A DNA stretch of 64,000 nucleotides from Chondrosia reniformis (GCA_947172415.1 OX359193.1:7124501-7188500); one strand, 5' to 3'. Counted from the first letter of the stretch, positions 47,576 through 62,070 are shown. Notes: generated by a model from the sequence alone, not told the origin. Translations and numbers: made by a program.

Positions 47576-49259
47576 ATGGAGGCTTCAAGCAATGAAGGCG
47601 ATCGCTCGCATGCTGGTAGCAAAGAAAGTCCTTTGGAATCAAGGTGTCCTTCCAGAGTGTTAATACTACCAGGTAAGGCACCATCAGGACTCACCGCCTT
47701 GTTGTTTTAGCATAAATGTTTTTGCTGAGCACACAGACTAGCTAATAGCGTAGAATCGCAAAGTGTCACAAACTTGCCTTTCTCCTTAAATTATACTGGT
47801 TGGTATTTTGAATCTATAAGATTGACTAAAATTTCTAAATTAGATGTTATACTTGATGACAAGAAGAGAGATTGTTGTGTTAATGGAGTACCCCCAACAG
47901 GACCAGTAATAGTAACATTGAAGCATCCTCGTACAGAGTATGGAGCTCTCTATCTGATGTGTAGCGAGTCAAAGAGATTGTATGAGCTAAAGAGGTTTAC
48001 CGATAGTGTTCCGCGGTGCTGGTTGATGGATAATACTATGATTAAAGGTATATATATATATACCATGTCTTATAATGTCACAAGAGCTTATGGTACATTC
48101 AGAGTTTTGCATTTCTTTTTCAGATGGCTCAATTCACTTGTGTACACTGGTGGATCCACTTCTCCTAGCATTGCCATATGTTAAAATGGCTACCGAAGTA
48201 GGTCTAGTTTGATAATCTTAGTTTTAAATGGTTATGAAAAAAATTCTCATAGAATGGAACGTTCTCTTCATTGGAACACATTCTGGTTGATAGTGAGTAT
48301 CCGTCATTGATAAACTTGTGTGATTTTCTAACAAAGAACCAGATGATGAACATTTCTGATGTTAAAGGTAAGCAGTACTTTAGATCTACTATAACAATTT
48401 TACTGTGTTGTCATGGTTACAGAGCATGGATCTGATGTGTACTATTCGTTTAAGAAGGAGAAGGCACTAGAGTGGCTACAAGGTAAAGTGAGCCTTTTAG
48501 TTGACAAATTGAAGGAGATGAACGTTAATGCTGGTCAAGGTTCTAAGGCAGCTACACTTGTGAGCAGTAGAAAGGAACAGTCAAGCGGAGGTTGTAAAAT
48601 TGGAAGAGTGCTCTGTCAGTTTTGATAATGTGTCTTGTCTCCATTAGATGATTTTAAAAAGTATGCTTGCGGAATGTTGGTGGACTATCTCTCTCTGGAC
48701 CTTGGGTTTAAATTGTATGAACATTTGGGGTGAGTCTTATCTGTTTGGCAGAGCTCTTAACATACTGTACATTTTATGGATGTTGTCATGTGTTTATTAG
48801 CTACAGTTGGATTGTAATTGTGACCTTTTATTGACTAGCTGTTTCACTTTCTGGTGCACCAAAACACTACATTTTTAATTCCCGCTATTAATCTTTCCTA
48901 CATTCTATATGCAGTTTTATAAGCACTTTCATAATTGTTGTTTTGATGGTTCTTGTGCCGACTGTAGAATGACTGTGGTGGGACAACTTGGTAGAAGTAT
49001 TAGTACACCACAAAAGAAGAGGAGTGAAACCCTATCATCAGGTGATGAGGATCAGCCTCCCCCAATGAAGAAAATGTATTCTGAATCTCAACCAATTGAA
49101 GACTATTCATTGTGCAATAAGGCCCCTGTCTTAGGTGGGTCCAATGAAGGGAAGAAAAAGAAGACGCCGGGACAAAGGGCACTTGAGAAAATTGATAAAA
49201 CTGGAATGAAGTCTTTAAACTCTTTTTTCTCAATAAAAAATTCCCGGAACACTAAATAA
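47576..49259 (+). CDS. RNASEH2B: Ribonuclease H2 subunit B
   Basis: Seven exons: 47576-47672 (ATG), 47844-48047, 48124-48197, 48253-48367, 48423-48590, 48648-48729 and 48968-49259 (TAA). They sum to 1032 nt, or 343 residues (human 312). Family blocks in order: TLKHPRTEYGALYLM, RCWLMDNTMI, CTLVDPLLLALPYV, GTFSSLEHILVDSEYP, VYYSFKKEKALEWLQ, and a C-terminus with TPGQRALEKIDKTGMKSLNS ending in FFSIKN, a PIP-box-like PCNA-binding end. RNase H2 removes ribonucleotides from DNA and RNA from hybrids; subunit B is structural and nuclear (family knowledge). The gene faces the ninein-like gene tail to tail, 283 bp apart. Confidence 0.95.
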
Positions 49260-49542
49260 CTACAGTATTCAATAGTATTCACATACACATGTACAGTACG
49301 TATGTGTTAATATTTATTTGATCTGTGCCTTGTTTACATGTGTTTACATGTACGTACGTACAAATTGTAGGACTTTATAATTAATACAGAAAATTGTACA
49401 TCTAAAAAATAAAACATACTCACCTTGCATTGATTTAATTTTAATTTCAAGAGCAACATGCATTGAAAAGGGTACGTGTACATGAAGAAAAAGTTTTGTG
49501 AATGAAAATAAAAAATTTGCATATCTGAGCCAAGAGGTGACA

Positions 49543-52500
49543 TTATTGGCAGGCCTTACGAGCCAGTTCCTCAACAAATTGCAGACATACTTCTCTTTCC
49601 TTTTGTAACTCTCTCACAGCCTCTGCTAATCTCATCTTGTCTTCTCCCAGCTTTTCAGTTTCCTTCAGAAGTTCCTTGATTAGAGGTTCTCCTTGTTTTC
49701 TGGCTTCTTTGGTCTAAATACAGTTAACATGAGGAGGTGACCAGAACGGATACACACATACACACATACACAATAACGTACATGTATCTAGGGAGAAGTT
49801 ACCAAGTACGTATGTAGCTAGTATTTAAAACAAAAGTTTTTAAAGCCAATAGGAATAGATAATGCCTATTTAATGATGCAGTATTATACATACATATGTA
49901 GGTACCCACTTACGTACATACGTACATACGTATCTGCTGTTAACAATTAGCTTGAAATACGTACATACGTACATGTATATATGGTCATAAAAGTGTTACA
50001 TACGTATGTACGTATATACGCACACATGTGATATATTAGCCTCACTGACCTTTAATTGTTCCTCTAATAAGCTTGCTTCGTGTAAGTGAGTAACTTTCTC
50101 CAGTTCCTTTTGAAGCTTTGCCTTCTCCATGGTAACCTCTTTCAGCTGTAAATAATACATAAAATGAGTACGTAAGTGCTGATAGTGCTGACATTGTGAC
50201 ACAATTCAAATCGCCAAAGATAAAGGTAAATCACAAACTTACTTGAAGTTTCAACTGATAGCTATCTTCCAACGATTCATCCAAAATTGTTGATTTTCTT
50301 TTTAAAAGGCCTTGTAATTCCTGAAGTTGTTGCTTCAGATCAGCAATTTCTTTGTGAATATCACTGGATGTCTGCAAATGAGTAACAATGTACAATAAAA
50401 GTGTAAAGAAGGTTTTCTACATAAGACAGATGACATGCATGTATTTTCTTAAGTAATCAATGCTTCACAGAAACATAGACAAAAATGGCTGTTTTAGGAT
50501 GCAAGCAACATACATATGTATGTACGTAGATAATGCTACTACGTAAGTACCTGAATTCACCTCCTAACTAAAAGAAGGCATTGTGTTTTACATACGCACA
50601 TACGTACCTTATTTGTTTGGATGGACAATGTGGACAAGCAATTTTATCTACATACATATCTACGTACCTCTGTCGGAGTTGGTGACCCTCCAAAATCAAC
50701 TTCCTCTGTGTCTTCATTGGAGGGGAGATTGAGTGTGTTTTGCAGCTGTGAAATTTTCTCCCTCTCGAGTTTCAGCTGCAACTGCGTACTCTTAAGAGAA
50801 GTTTCCAAGCTATTGACCTGGTCTGGTGAGTATAGGGAGCGCTCTTCAAGCTTGAATTCAGAAGTTGCTAGATCTTCCTTCAATGAAGAGATTTCATGTT
50901 CTTTTTCGGATTTGTAAGTCTCGTATCCATTGCAAATCAAAATATAATTCTCCTGAAGTCTTTCAAAATCATCTTGTAGCTTCTTGTTCTCTTCTTCCAG
51001 TAGCTCATTGTGCTCAATTAATTCCTCCATCTGTTGTGAAATTGCCTGGTTTTGGCTTCTCAGCTCCTCTGTGTATTCATCCAATTCTTCCATTTTATTG
51101 ATGTATGACCTAACTCTCTCATCATAGCCCTGGTCCCTCTCCTCAAGAGTAGCTTTAAAACTCTCCAGGTCGGCAGAGAGCTCTGAAATGGTAGACTTTG
51201 ACTTGCTGAGATCATCCCTTAGTGAATCCACTAAAGCATTCTTCTCTTTCATCTCCTTTAGCTCAGATTCTAGCGTCTGCAATCGTGAGGAGGAATCCAC
51301 GCTTTGTCTTGTAAGAGAAATTGTTTCCTCTTTCTTCTTTTCAAGCTGATTTTGTAGCTCAGAAGAAAGTCTTCTCTCTCTTGAGAGTTCTTCAGAAAGC
51401 TTGTGCTTTTCAACAGCACTGTCATTTTCAGCATCTTCAAATTGGGACTGTAGAAATTTTATTGTGCCTTGAAGTTCTTCAATTAGATCTTCCTTTGCAT
51501 CCAATGAGAGCTCCAGATTTCTCAATTTTGATTGTTTTGCCCTCAGCTGCTCACTAAATTCCAGATCCTTCAGTGCTAACTCTCTACTTGTTGCCTCCAT
51601 TTCATCCTGTGCTTTTCTAACCATCTTCTGCAAATCCAAGTTCTCAGTTTCTCTCTCTGCCTGTTCTTTCTTCAGCCGATCAACAAAGCCATATTGGGCC
51701 CTAATTTCAGCTGAGAGGTTGTCAGCTTGTTTGGCAAGCTCTTCCATAGTAGCATGCCATTCTTGCTCCTTGGCAGCTGTCTCTTGTGCCATTTCTGAAA
51801 GGGTCGTGTTCTTCTCTCTCAAAAGCTGATCATTTTGTTGCAACTCTTTCTCCAGCTCTTCAACCCTCTTCTGTTCCACCTGGAGGTCCTCAAGAGAAGG
51901 GAAAGAGCTTAGTTTCTGTTGAAGTGCTAGCATGTCTTCTTCTTTGGACTGAACCTTTTTCAAAAGTTGCTCTTCTTTTGTTAGCCATTCCCTTCTCTTG
52001 GCTTGCAAAATGTCTTCCATTTCTTTTGCTGACTTTCTGTGTTCAGAAGACACCTTTTCAAACTCCTCTTGAAGATTGCAGTTTCTTATAGTAGCTTCAT
52101 TAAGTTTGGCTTTGTACTGGGCTATTTCCTTGTCTTTGGCTTCTGTCATTATTTTGGATTCTTCAGTTGTACTCCTTAGCTGCTCTTTGAGGAGATCCAT
52201 CTCACTCTCAAGGTGTCTAGCTTCTTCACTGTTTGCAGTTGCACTAGCCAAGGATTTCTCCAGTAGCACTATTTTGGATTCAAACTCAGTCCTTGATGTC
52301 AGCCATTGGGCCTTGTTGCTCTCCAAAGCCTCAACTTTGGCTTCTAAGGATGCTACCTCATTCTCGCAATTCCTCCTTAAACTCTTTTGCTCATCTACTG
52401 TCTCATCCAATTTCTTCTGGAGAATTTGCATCTCTTGGAAGTGTTGTTTGGCCATGTCCTTTTCACTGGCCAAAGCTTGTTGTAGCTGATCTGCCTGCTC

Positions 52501-55500
52501 AAGCTTCTTGTCCAGTAAGGCTTGTACCTCATTGAGCTGTTTCTGTAAGGTCATGGTTCTGCTCTTCTCAGCTTCAAAGTTCTCTTGGAGCTGTTTCAAG
52601 CTTGCTTCTTGCTTTTTAATTAGCAAAGATGTGCTTGTTTGATATTCTTCCTGAGTAGAGGCTAACTGTTCTTTGGTCTCCTTCCATTTGGCTAGAAGCA
52701 ATTCATTCTCTTTCTTTGCAGAAACCAATGCTTCTTCGAATTCTAAATTTTCTGTTTGGGCATCGGCTTCTTCCTTTGTGCATCTCAACTCCTCTTTAGC
52801 CTTTTCTAACTTTGAACTCAGTTCAGAAACCTCTTCTCTAAGAGTTGCTATTTCAGCAAGTTGGTCCTTCAAGGATCCACATTCCTGTTCAAGAGCAGAT
52901 TTTTCATTCTCAAATGTTGTTTCAAGTTCTCCCAGGGATCGTTCCAAGTCAATATTCTCAATTTGTTTCTGTGCTAATTCAGATTCTTGTGTGTCAAGTT
53001 GTGACTCCAATTCAAGTAGTCTGCTGTTAAGCTCTTGGATTTCTTCATCCTTGGCTGATATGATCTCAGCCTGGTCGTCCTGAAAATTGGTGAATTTCAA
53101 CTCTAGTTCGTTATACTTGGTTTCAGCTCCAGATAATTGGTTCTGAATGTCTTCTAGCTCTTTGTAAAGTTCAGAAACTTCTCTTGAGTGTTCCTTTTGT
53201 TGGTGTTGAAGTTGTAATTTGGCTTCTGCGATTTGCTTTGAGTGCCTTTCCATCAAACTCTGTTGGTCCCTGTTTCCTGACTGGAGGATATTACCTGCAG
53301 CTTGAAGAATCCTCAGTCTATTTAATTCTTCATCCATAACCCTAGTCCTGGTGGCAGAAGCTTCTAGTTGATCCTTTAACTGAGAAATTTCATCGTACCT
53401 TTCCTGTGATTGCTGTAGCTCAACTTTAAGGTTTTCAAGATTCATTGCGGCTATGTGGTTTAATTTCCTCTCCTCTCCCAACTCAACTAATGTGCGACTA
53501 AGTTGGTTTTTGGTTTCATCAAGCTCGACTAAAATTCCTTCATCAGGTTGACTGGGATGAGAGAAAGAGGCTGTACTGTCTTTCATCCAAGCTGCAATCT
53601 GAGATTTCATTTCTTTAAAGCTATTTTCACTCTCCAGAAGTTTTTCGTTCTGTCTTTGAACTTTTTCTTCCAGATAATTTCTTTCTTTTAATAACTCAGC
53701 CATCTTTTTCTGTGATGCCTCCAATTCAACCTTAATTGTCTTGACTTCACCCTCATGGATCTGAATCGCTTGCTTCAACTGAGCTTGGAGCAACTGAATT
53801 TGTGACTGATAGTCTTTCCCCATTATGCCACACCTGTCTTGTTCTTGTGAAAGACCTGTTCTCATTTCCATTAGGTCTGCTTTTAACTTCTCAATTTCCT
53901 CATGGGCTTCAGTAAGTTCATCTTCTAAATCGGAGGTCTGGCTGCTGTGTTCTCTAAGTGCAAGGAGCTCTTTCTCATACGAAGAGATCTTAGCACTATG
54001 GACCACCTGTAACTCTTCATACTTAGTCTGTAACTGAAGTATAAGAAATAAGATATATTGTCAACATGGCAGCAACTAATATAGAAGTGTTTATAGAATA
54101 AGGATTTCTTCTAACCATCAAACCTATCTTTTGAATGGTTCATCTTTTTGAGTGTCTAAAGATTGAAACCAACTGGTCCTTAGATGCTCAAAAGTCAAAA
54201 GATGAACCATTCAGAAGATAACAAAAATGTGCATGAATGTACGTACACATGTCTAAAATGTATGTACGCATATGTGCTATACGTACTTACGTACGTATGT
54301 ACGTACGCACACACATAAAATACATATGCGTGTGTGGATGGTACCTAATGTATGTACTTATGTACTCACAGCTTCTCTAGCTGAGTTGACTGAATCCAGA
54401 TTTCCTTGCAGTTCTACTAGTTGGCTCTCCAGCTGCTGGCACACAATCTGTTTGTTACTAAACAGCTGTTCAAGCTGGTCTAGTTTATCAATCTCTCTTT
54501 GGAGAGCCGACTCATTGTCTGACTTCAGTTGGTCCATAGCACTAGACAAACCTGACTTTTGTTTTAACAACTTCTGCACTTCTACATATGGAAATAGTTA
54601 TTATAGTAGCATACATCTATATTGATTCTGTGCATGTAGGAAAATGGTGAATTAGATTTTTCATAAATATCACATAATTTGTATACGTATCTACATCTAC
54701 TGTGTCTCTATATGGTCTATGTACGTATACCATTAACAATATAATATACACATACAAATCATATAAATGTATGTACATATGTAAATGTACGTAGAAGAAG
54801 TTTATTTACTTACTTTTCTTTAGAGCTTTTATTTCAAGTTCATGAAGTTCTCCTTTTAGACTCTTGTCCCCTTCAATATCACTAATAATGTCTTCAGACC
54901 GTGAAACACCTTCGTCTTCCAGATCATCCTCATCAATTTCCTTTTCTCCTTCATCTGAGCTTTCAGACGCATCACCTGTTAGTGAGGCTTGTGGTGGTGG
55001 GAGGGTGAGGAGCTCGGGAGAGCTTTGGCTTGTCAGTTTCTGTGCTTCAACCAAATGCTGGTTTTCCTGTCTAAGTTTCTTTTCCCTCTTCTGGAGAATT
55101 TGGGATTTTCTGCGGTATTTCCTAACGTCTTGAAAAGCTTTTTCAAGATCACTCTGTAAGACATCATTTCTGTCCTTTAATTCCTACAGAGGACAACCAC
55201 TAAATAAAACCTCTCCTATATGTACGTACGTACGTATGAATGTATATGTTGTATGTACGTATACACACCATTAAGGAGGGGATATACGTACGTATGTAGG
55301 GAGACCATTATGACATGTGGCTAACACTACATACGTATACGTACATAAGTACATTTGCATATATATATATTTTATTGTTGCCATGGCAAACAAATTGTAT
55401 TCATACCTTGCACTGTTCTTCCAACTCCACTATATGTCCATACATTTTAGCATGTTTGTCCATTTCTTTAATTTTCTTCTTCAATGCTTCATTTTCTTCT

Positions 55501-58500
55501 ATCTAAAAGTGGCAATCAGTAGACAGTCATGAAAAATGGCTAAGTCAATAACAGAGGAGACACAACTTACAATCTGGGCATATTCCTGTTGAAGACTGCT
55601 ATCTTTAAGAAGAGCTTTGAGCTCTCTCTCCTTGACATCTAATTCTTGTCTTGCCTTCTCATAATCTTTTTTGATGGCTTCAACCTCCTAATAAAGTAAT
55701 GCAAACAAAAGCGCATGTAGTATATGTAAATACGTATGTACATGCATATAAAAACGATATAATATTATGTAGCTACGTACGTACCTAAAATTACGTAGTT
55801 GTTTGCATGCACACACATACACACACATACACACACACGCACACACACATGCACTTACATCTTTGTACAGTCTAATGTCATATCTCAGTTGTTCTTCTGA
55901 ATTCTTAAGTCGTTCATTTTGCATTTCAAGTTGGGAGATGGATTTCTTTGCATTCTGTCTAATGACCTCCATCTCTAACTGGTAAGATCGTTCTGTGTCC
56001 TTCATTCTGTCAGCAAACACTTGTTCCTTCACCCTAAAGATATTAGATATAAGAACAAAGAACCACAGCTGCTGGTATACGTATATACGTACTATGCATT
56101 AGGTGCAGCTTACATGCGTATATAAATAATAATGGAATATTAATGATATTACCAAACTAAAAACATCTACTAAATGGACCAATGTATTGTATTTTGGCTT
56201 ATACGTACGTAAATGTGAATAATAACTTGTTAATTCTATAAATGTATTGCGATGTCTGCTGTTAACTTAGTCCAACAAAATGGAGTAACACACATACGTA
56301 CGTACATATATACACATGTGGACCAAAGTTAATAAGAAATTGACGCACCTCAGCAATTCCTGGGCTCTTCTGGTTAGCTCATCATGATCAATGTCTACTT
56401 CAGTAGCCAACTTGTCTTTGTCATCCATAATTTTAGAGACATTGATTTGCAAGTTCTCCTTTTCAATGTTCAGAACTTCAATCTGATTTCTACACAAATA
56501 TGAGCAAAATGTCATATTTACATACATGCATATGCATATACGTATGTACATAGCAGGAAATGGCTTCCACCAATATACATATGTAGATACGTAAGTTTAC
56601 AAATGAGTTTAAAAGTGTATGTACGTATGTATGTATCTAGCAGCTGGATAATAGTTCTGCATTGAGACTGAATAATGTACGTATACGTATGTACGTATGT
56701 TCCACAAGATGCCAACAATTTTAGGTTTCATCTTTTTATGCATTAATTACCGAAGCAATAATATTTCACTCTTGTATGCTTTCAGAGCAATCTGCTTCAT
56801 AACATTCTGTGTAGGATCTTTTCCTTCGCAAGTGAGATACTGATCCATAACACCAGCTAACTCCTGGATGTTGACATTTCTGTTTTCATCCACCAATTTT
56901 AGTTGCTATGGATACAGGAATGCAAATTGTAAATGTGACTCTTCCTTGTAGCTAGATTTGAAAGTTAAAAGTACAGAGCGAGTGTGTAACTCTATAACTC
57001 ACCTGCAGTACCTGTTCAATTGTGGTGCCTTGTTTGGCCTCTATGCCAACAGCACAGAGCTGGTCAATCACTTCCTCCAGTGGCACAAAGGATGGAGTAT
57101 CTGCCGAGGCCTTCTCAGGGCTAACAAGCACCTTCAGTCCATTGGTGGCACCAACGTTGGTGAAACTAAAGAAGGACTGCATTGGAGAGATGAATTCTGG
57201 AAGAGAGACTGATCTTCCAGACTACAATAAAGTAAGAAGATTAGATATAACATATGTTTGTGTGTATAATAATGTACGTACGTATGTATGCATAAGTAAG
57301 TAAGTACGTACGTATGCATGCATAAGTAAGTAAGTACGTACATATGTACGTATATACGTACGTATCAAGCTGTGTTAAGAAAATGTATATTTACGTATTA
57401 TGATTTATGATTATGCAATTCCTTGAACATCTGCAGCACATATTGAACAGGGTATATACATTTGGACCTATAGGTCTTTATCAGCTATGTATGTATATTG
57501 TTTGTTATATGTCCTTACTCTGTTTAGCCATCCTTCCCTTACAGATGGTTCTTTCATCATCTCCTGACCTATTGCAGTGCCATACATAAATCCGGTATCA
57601 TCTTGGTAATTTTCATCATCAGAAACAAACTGAGTTAGGTGGGGTAACCTAGGCGATGCTGGATCAACAAAAGGTGACATCATTGAGGTAAGGGATTCCG
57701 GATAGTTGTCTTGTGATGAGGAGGGTCTGGAATGAATGGGGGAATTGGGAATGGGACTTAGGAACTGGATGTCTTCATCTGGTGAAGGTGATCTAAGTCG
57801 TGAGGGATTGGTAGCCCCTGATACTGACCACCTCCCAAAATGCCTCTTTTTATACATCAGGGTTGATCTCATTGGGGTAGCTAAAAGGAAACAAATTAGA
57901 GATTTTTATAGTATATTGCTGGTGTATACGTATAAAAGCAACTTTGCATTATACTATCTAAGGGTGTCCTCAATGCTTTAGATCTAGACTGAGTTTCACA
58001 GGTAGACATGATTCGATCTGTATGTATGATTAGGGACTCACACTGTTGATGGCTTTTAATTGACTTAGAAGTGACCTGACCTGCAGGTAATTCTGGAGTA
58101 AAAAAATATTGGGAATCGTTGGGTAGTGCACTCGTCGATTCACTGTTTGAATTGGACTGCTGGCTGCCTGGTAACGCTGCCATCAGATGGCTACCAAACT
58201 TTTGTAGAAAATCTTCAAACGTTACCTAAACATTTCAAAGTAATAAAACGTAGATCTGAACGAATACATACACATCTTAGCTGATAAAATTGTGAGTTTT
58301 GGCAATTTGTCTATTTAACAGATTCAGCAATGACAAAGCAGATCTATATTCTAATTTCCATCTTCTATCGAGTTATAAGTATTAAAGTGGATTGCTTAAT
58401 TAATACAGTCACTTAATCGATGGATTCTTCCTCCCCCCACAGGGTGGGCGTAGGAAAGGAGTGTTACTAGTGCGTCGCTTAGAAACCACCAACCTTTCCA

Positions 58501-58942
58501 TCAAGGTCGCTGTCCAATTCGATCATTATTTGCGGCACATCTCCTTCGTCCAGACCAAGCTGTGCGCATAACTTGGTCAGAGCAGGTTCATCGATAAAGC
58601 CAGTACTTTGCTCGTCATACTGGTCAAACACTTCCCTTAAACTTTCTTCAGTGAAAGAAGTAACTCTAGAATTTTTAGGGATACGGTCATCTAAACTTGC
58701 ATCTAAAGTAGAGGACATATCGAACACTGGATTACTGCCAATGAACGGATTGGTCCGAATTATTCCCTGTGACCTTGCTTTACGACTGCGAGATGGAGTG
58801 CGACCCAATAGACACTGTGAGTGCAAACTTCGGGAATGCTAAAATGAAAGAGAACTCTTTGCAAGAGGGGGGTGGACTATAAGCTGAACACGCCCACGTG
58901 AACCGATCGATCCTGACGACGGGGTCACACCTTGAAAAACAT
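49543..58942 (-). CDS. Ninein / ninein-like type centrosomal coiled-coil protein
   Basis: Sixteen exons on the minus strand: 58931-58942 (proposed ATG, 4 codons), 58494-58838, 58042-58225, 57519-57880, 57003-57221, 56751-56905, 56349-56489, 55859-56033, 55571-55687, 55407-55502, 54814-55183, 54370-54581, 50668-54033 (one 3.4-kb exon), 50243-50371, 50050-50145 and 49543-49713 (TAA). The total is 6150 nt, or 2049 residues, in frame throughout. The N-terminus has an EF-hand region (DQYDEQSTGFIDE; DSDLDGKVTFED). The segment NVMKQIALKAYKSEILLLRN ... KLATEVDIDHDELTRR resembles the conserved ninein/NINL block ahead of the coiled coil. The rest is almost continuous heptad coiled coil with a short acidic linker (SDEGEKEIDEDDLEDE). 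Ninein proteins anchor microtubule minus ends at centrioles. The family call rests mostly on the N-terminal third; the micro-exon start is tentative. Confidence 0.8.
54095..54221. mobile_element. Foldback element, AGAATAAGGATT family
   Basis: TAGAATAAGGATTTCTTCTA at the left, and the complementary pair CTTTTGAATGGTTCATC / GATGAACCATTCAGAAG inside. It lies in the intron of the ninein-like gene between 54034 and 54369. Confidence 0.7.
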
Positions 58943-59154
58943 TGCACTTGCTTCAATGAATACGTTACATAATTCCGATGTCATTAATATTGCTAGCTGA
59001 GTTTGCAATGATCACGAAACACTAACCAACTTCTGACTTGAAATGACTTTAAGAAATTAAATACAAAATTTAAAACGTATTTTTAGCCTAAATTTAAAGG
59101 TCATTCTATATAGCATATCTACATGTGAGAAGCAAAAACTCTTTGAAGGTTAAG

Positions 59155-62070
59155 TTATTCAGATTTCACTGCAGAAGACTCTCCAAATCTCTTGTAGCTG
59201 TGTTGCTCCACTTTGTATTCTTGCACATCATTCTTTGAGACCCAACTCTTCAGACTGGCCTGAAGTTAAAGATTATGCAGTGACACAGCAGTACAATTAA
59301 AGAGGTTGCCACCACAAACTTTGAGATTGGTCCATGAGAGACGCTTGCGAGTCTCTTTATCAAGAATAACGTAAAATATGGCTACCAACACACCTACCAC
59401 AAATAATAAGAGCACTGTACTCCTCATACGGTATGTGAGAATATAGACTCATAGAACACACAGGACAGTTATACTAGAATACACAAGAGTATACTAACCT
59501 GCTAATGGAGAGGTTAGGACATGGAGGACATAGAGTGCAAGAAACGAAGCATCTGGATTTGCGATTCCTGCAATCCTACAATATTGGTAAATTAAATTAA
59601 TATCTGGTATAGAGTGAACACGGTGGGTACTGACCTGTTAATCAGGGGGAATAACTGAGTCATCCAATAAATAATAGGGTATAGTAGAAGAGGTTTGACG
59701 TCTTCCCTCATCAGCTTCTTTTTATATTCTATCTCAGGATTATACGTTCCTCTCCAAGATCGGCTCTAGATGGATGGACGGATGAGTGGATGGATGGATG
59801 GATGGGCGGATGGGTGGATGGGTGGATGGGTGGATGGATGGTGGATAGGTTAATATGGATGCTAGAGGGTGGGTGGATGGCCAGATAATTTTTTTACCTT
59901 TTTAATATATTTATAAACAATGACTGCATTGCTGACCAGCAGGAATAACAATAGGACTATTTGTGGACCATACCATCTGAGCATCAGGAGAATAATTAAA
60001 CCAAATAATAATGTATAAATCCAACTACCGCTCAATGAATACACATGTGGAGGTCAACAACGACCAACGACAACAATGTACGACTCACAAAACAAATCTC
60101 AGAATACTTCCAATTTCGTAGAAACAGCAGTAGAAGTCAGGATTTTTCTCATTATAGACATCAACGGCACGAATCCAACTAAGAGTGAATAATATTCAAT
60201 GTAATGATCCTGTACATTAAAAACATAGCTTGTAGATTGTAACACTAATGATTGTGTGAACTGATAAAGGGTAGTAATACAGTACATACAGGTGTCATTA
60301 TTAGATGCAACATACCACCATCCACCTGCCATGCCAAAGGAGACACCATTCTCATTACTAACAAACCCAATGGAAGCAATCACCAATGGAACAATAATGG
60401 CGACCAGTATGTATGCACTAACAGAGGAGAGAGGGATAATATACAGGATTAAGGGCCAGCTACCTTTAGGGACTATTTAGGAAGACAATTGATACATTGA
60501 GACCTATCTGTAGAAACAAGCATTCTTTAAATAGAATGACACATCCTTACATTTCAAGTCTCTCTGTTCTCTTCAAAAGGATGACATTAATAATGAGGTT
60601 TACAGTGATTATTGTGAACCATAAGAGTATCATCCAATCTAAGGGAAGAGTCAGCACAGATATTCAAAACCACAACTATTTCAATGGAGACTTGGTATAT
60701 AACACACCAGATGCAAGCAGAAAATATCCCAAAGCAGCACAAAATCTTTCATCTTGCGTGTCAGGAGATGAAAAGTCTGGTGTGAAGCGACCCTGAAGGA
60801 GATAAAGTCATAATAAAAGAAATCACACTGCTAGTCTAAGAGAAGACTTCTGACTTACAACCATATATATCACTGAGGAGAAAAAGGCTGAGACACTCAA
60901 ATACAAGATCAGTCTCTACAGAAGTACAAGAACACAATTAGCGATGATTAAAGAATACATCTAAACAAGTCATATAGCCATATTACAAACAACTTACTGA
61001 AGACATAAAGGCATATTTCTTCAATAAGATGATCACCACTATGACAGTCAAACTAAGAAATATAACAGAATAAGAATGTCTTCTAACTGATAATGATCCT
61101 TTCAAAAGATAAACAGAAATATAAAATGAAAACACATGGCTAAGGAAAAGGAAAGTGAAGGGTGAGAGGGGAATATATTAAATGAATGCAATATGTACTC
61201 CAATATCTGTAACTTATTCACGAGTCGGTTGCTATTGAATTGCTGACGAGATTGAATAATAATAGTTGAAAGTTTTACCTCAAATGTCTTTCAATTATGA
61301 TGTTATTTTAATAGGGGTTATGACACTTCAGGAGTTAGCCGTTACCCTTACTTATATAGCACATCTAAGAAGCAATTCTCAGGTTCAGCACATTCCTTAA
61401 CTAAGGTAACACACACACAACACAAAACATTGAAAATATGCAGTGAAACACAGCTTAGTAATAGATACCTACGTACCTCAACCTGTTCATTGTTTTAATG
61501 AAATTTACTAAACCACACTCAATAACGAACTGATATCTTTCAAAAGCTATTGGTTATTGTATAGACTGGATTGGTCGGATGAATGCACAAACATTCACTT
61601 ATCGTATACCTAGTCTAGTCCCTACAACTTTATTCTGTCTTCCTGTAGCTACACACTCGAAACTACAAGGTAACAGCTATAAGATTGTAAGGTATTAGGT
61701 CCAGCATCACGTATCATTTAAACCTGACCAAATCGGCGGACAGTTTGTTAAAGATCTTTAACTAAGGGCCAAAGGAAGGTCTTAAAATGTGACGCATGAC
61801 CCAGATATGTGTGTATGAGCTATCTTGTATGAACACGGACCTTCCCAGGAAGGAGAGTGAGGACATTACGACTCGGATATTCTGAACAGCAGCCAACTGA
61901 TCCTAAAGGACAAGACAAAAGTTACGATAACGCTACACTTTTATTGACAGCCAAAAACTCAAAATAACAATTGAACACTCTCTTCAGTGCATGGTTCATA
62001 CCTCATTCTCTTCAAAGAGCTGACACGAGACTGTACTACCCCCGTTCGGACAAGAGTGGTTATTCGCCAT
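59155..62070 (-). CDS. Seven-transmembrane receptor, cAMP-receptor/GPR157-like
   Basis: Thirteen exons on the minus strand: 62002-62070 (ATG), 61841-61902, 60998-61052, 60859-60915, 60708-60792, 60551-60638, 60316-60417, 60089-60178, 59898-60030, 59635-59765, 59499-59575, 59320-59414 and 59155-59259 (TAA), giving 382 residues. The short N-terminus has an N-glycosylation site ([11 protein letters not shown]). Hydrophobic helices include [55 protein letters not shown], a helix ending [18 protein letters not shown], and [19 protein letters not shown]. The motif GGWCWI in the second extracellular loop is a hallmark of cAR-like (class E) and GPR157-like receptors. The last exons add a hydrophobic segment ([16 protein letters not shown]) and a polar cytoplasmic tail. 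It probably couples to G proteins at the plasma membrane; the ligand is unknown. It is divergent from COX18. Confidence 0.78.
59768..59850. repeat. (GGAT)n microsatellite
   Basis: Repeats of TGGATGGATGGA with GGGTGGAT variants begin just outside the 59635-59765 exon of the 7TM receptor gene, within the polypyrimidine/branch region of its acceptor on the minus strand. Confidence 0.9.
61068..61110. repeat. Partial AGAATAAGGATT-family end
   Basis: ACAGAATAAGAATGTCTTCT and CCTTTCAAAAGATAA match the left terminus of the foldback family found at 3691, 21898 and 54095; the rest of the element is missing. Confidence 0.5.

Noticed and set aside
50621-54037. Plus-strand frames opposite the 3.4-kb ninein-like exon
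   Set aside because: Antisense shadows of a long coiled-coil coding exon, rich in Ser, Leu and Phe as expected for reversed Glu/Lys codons.
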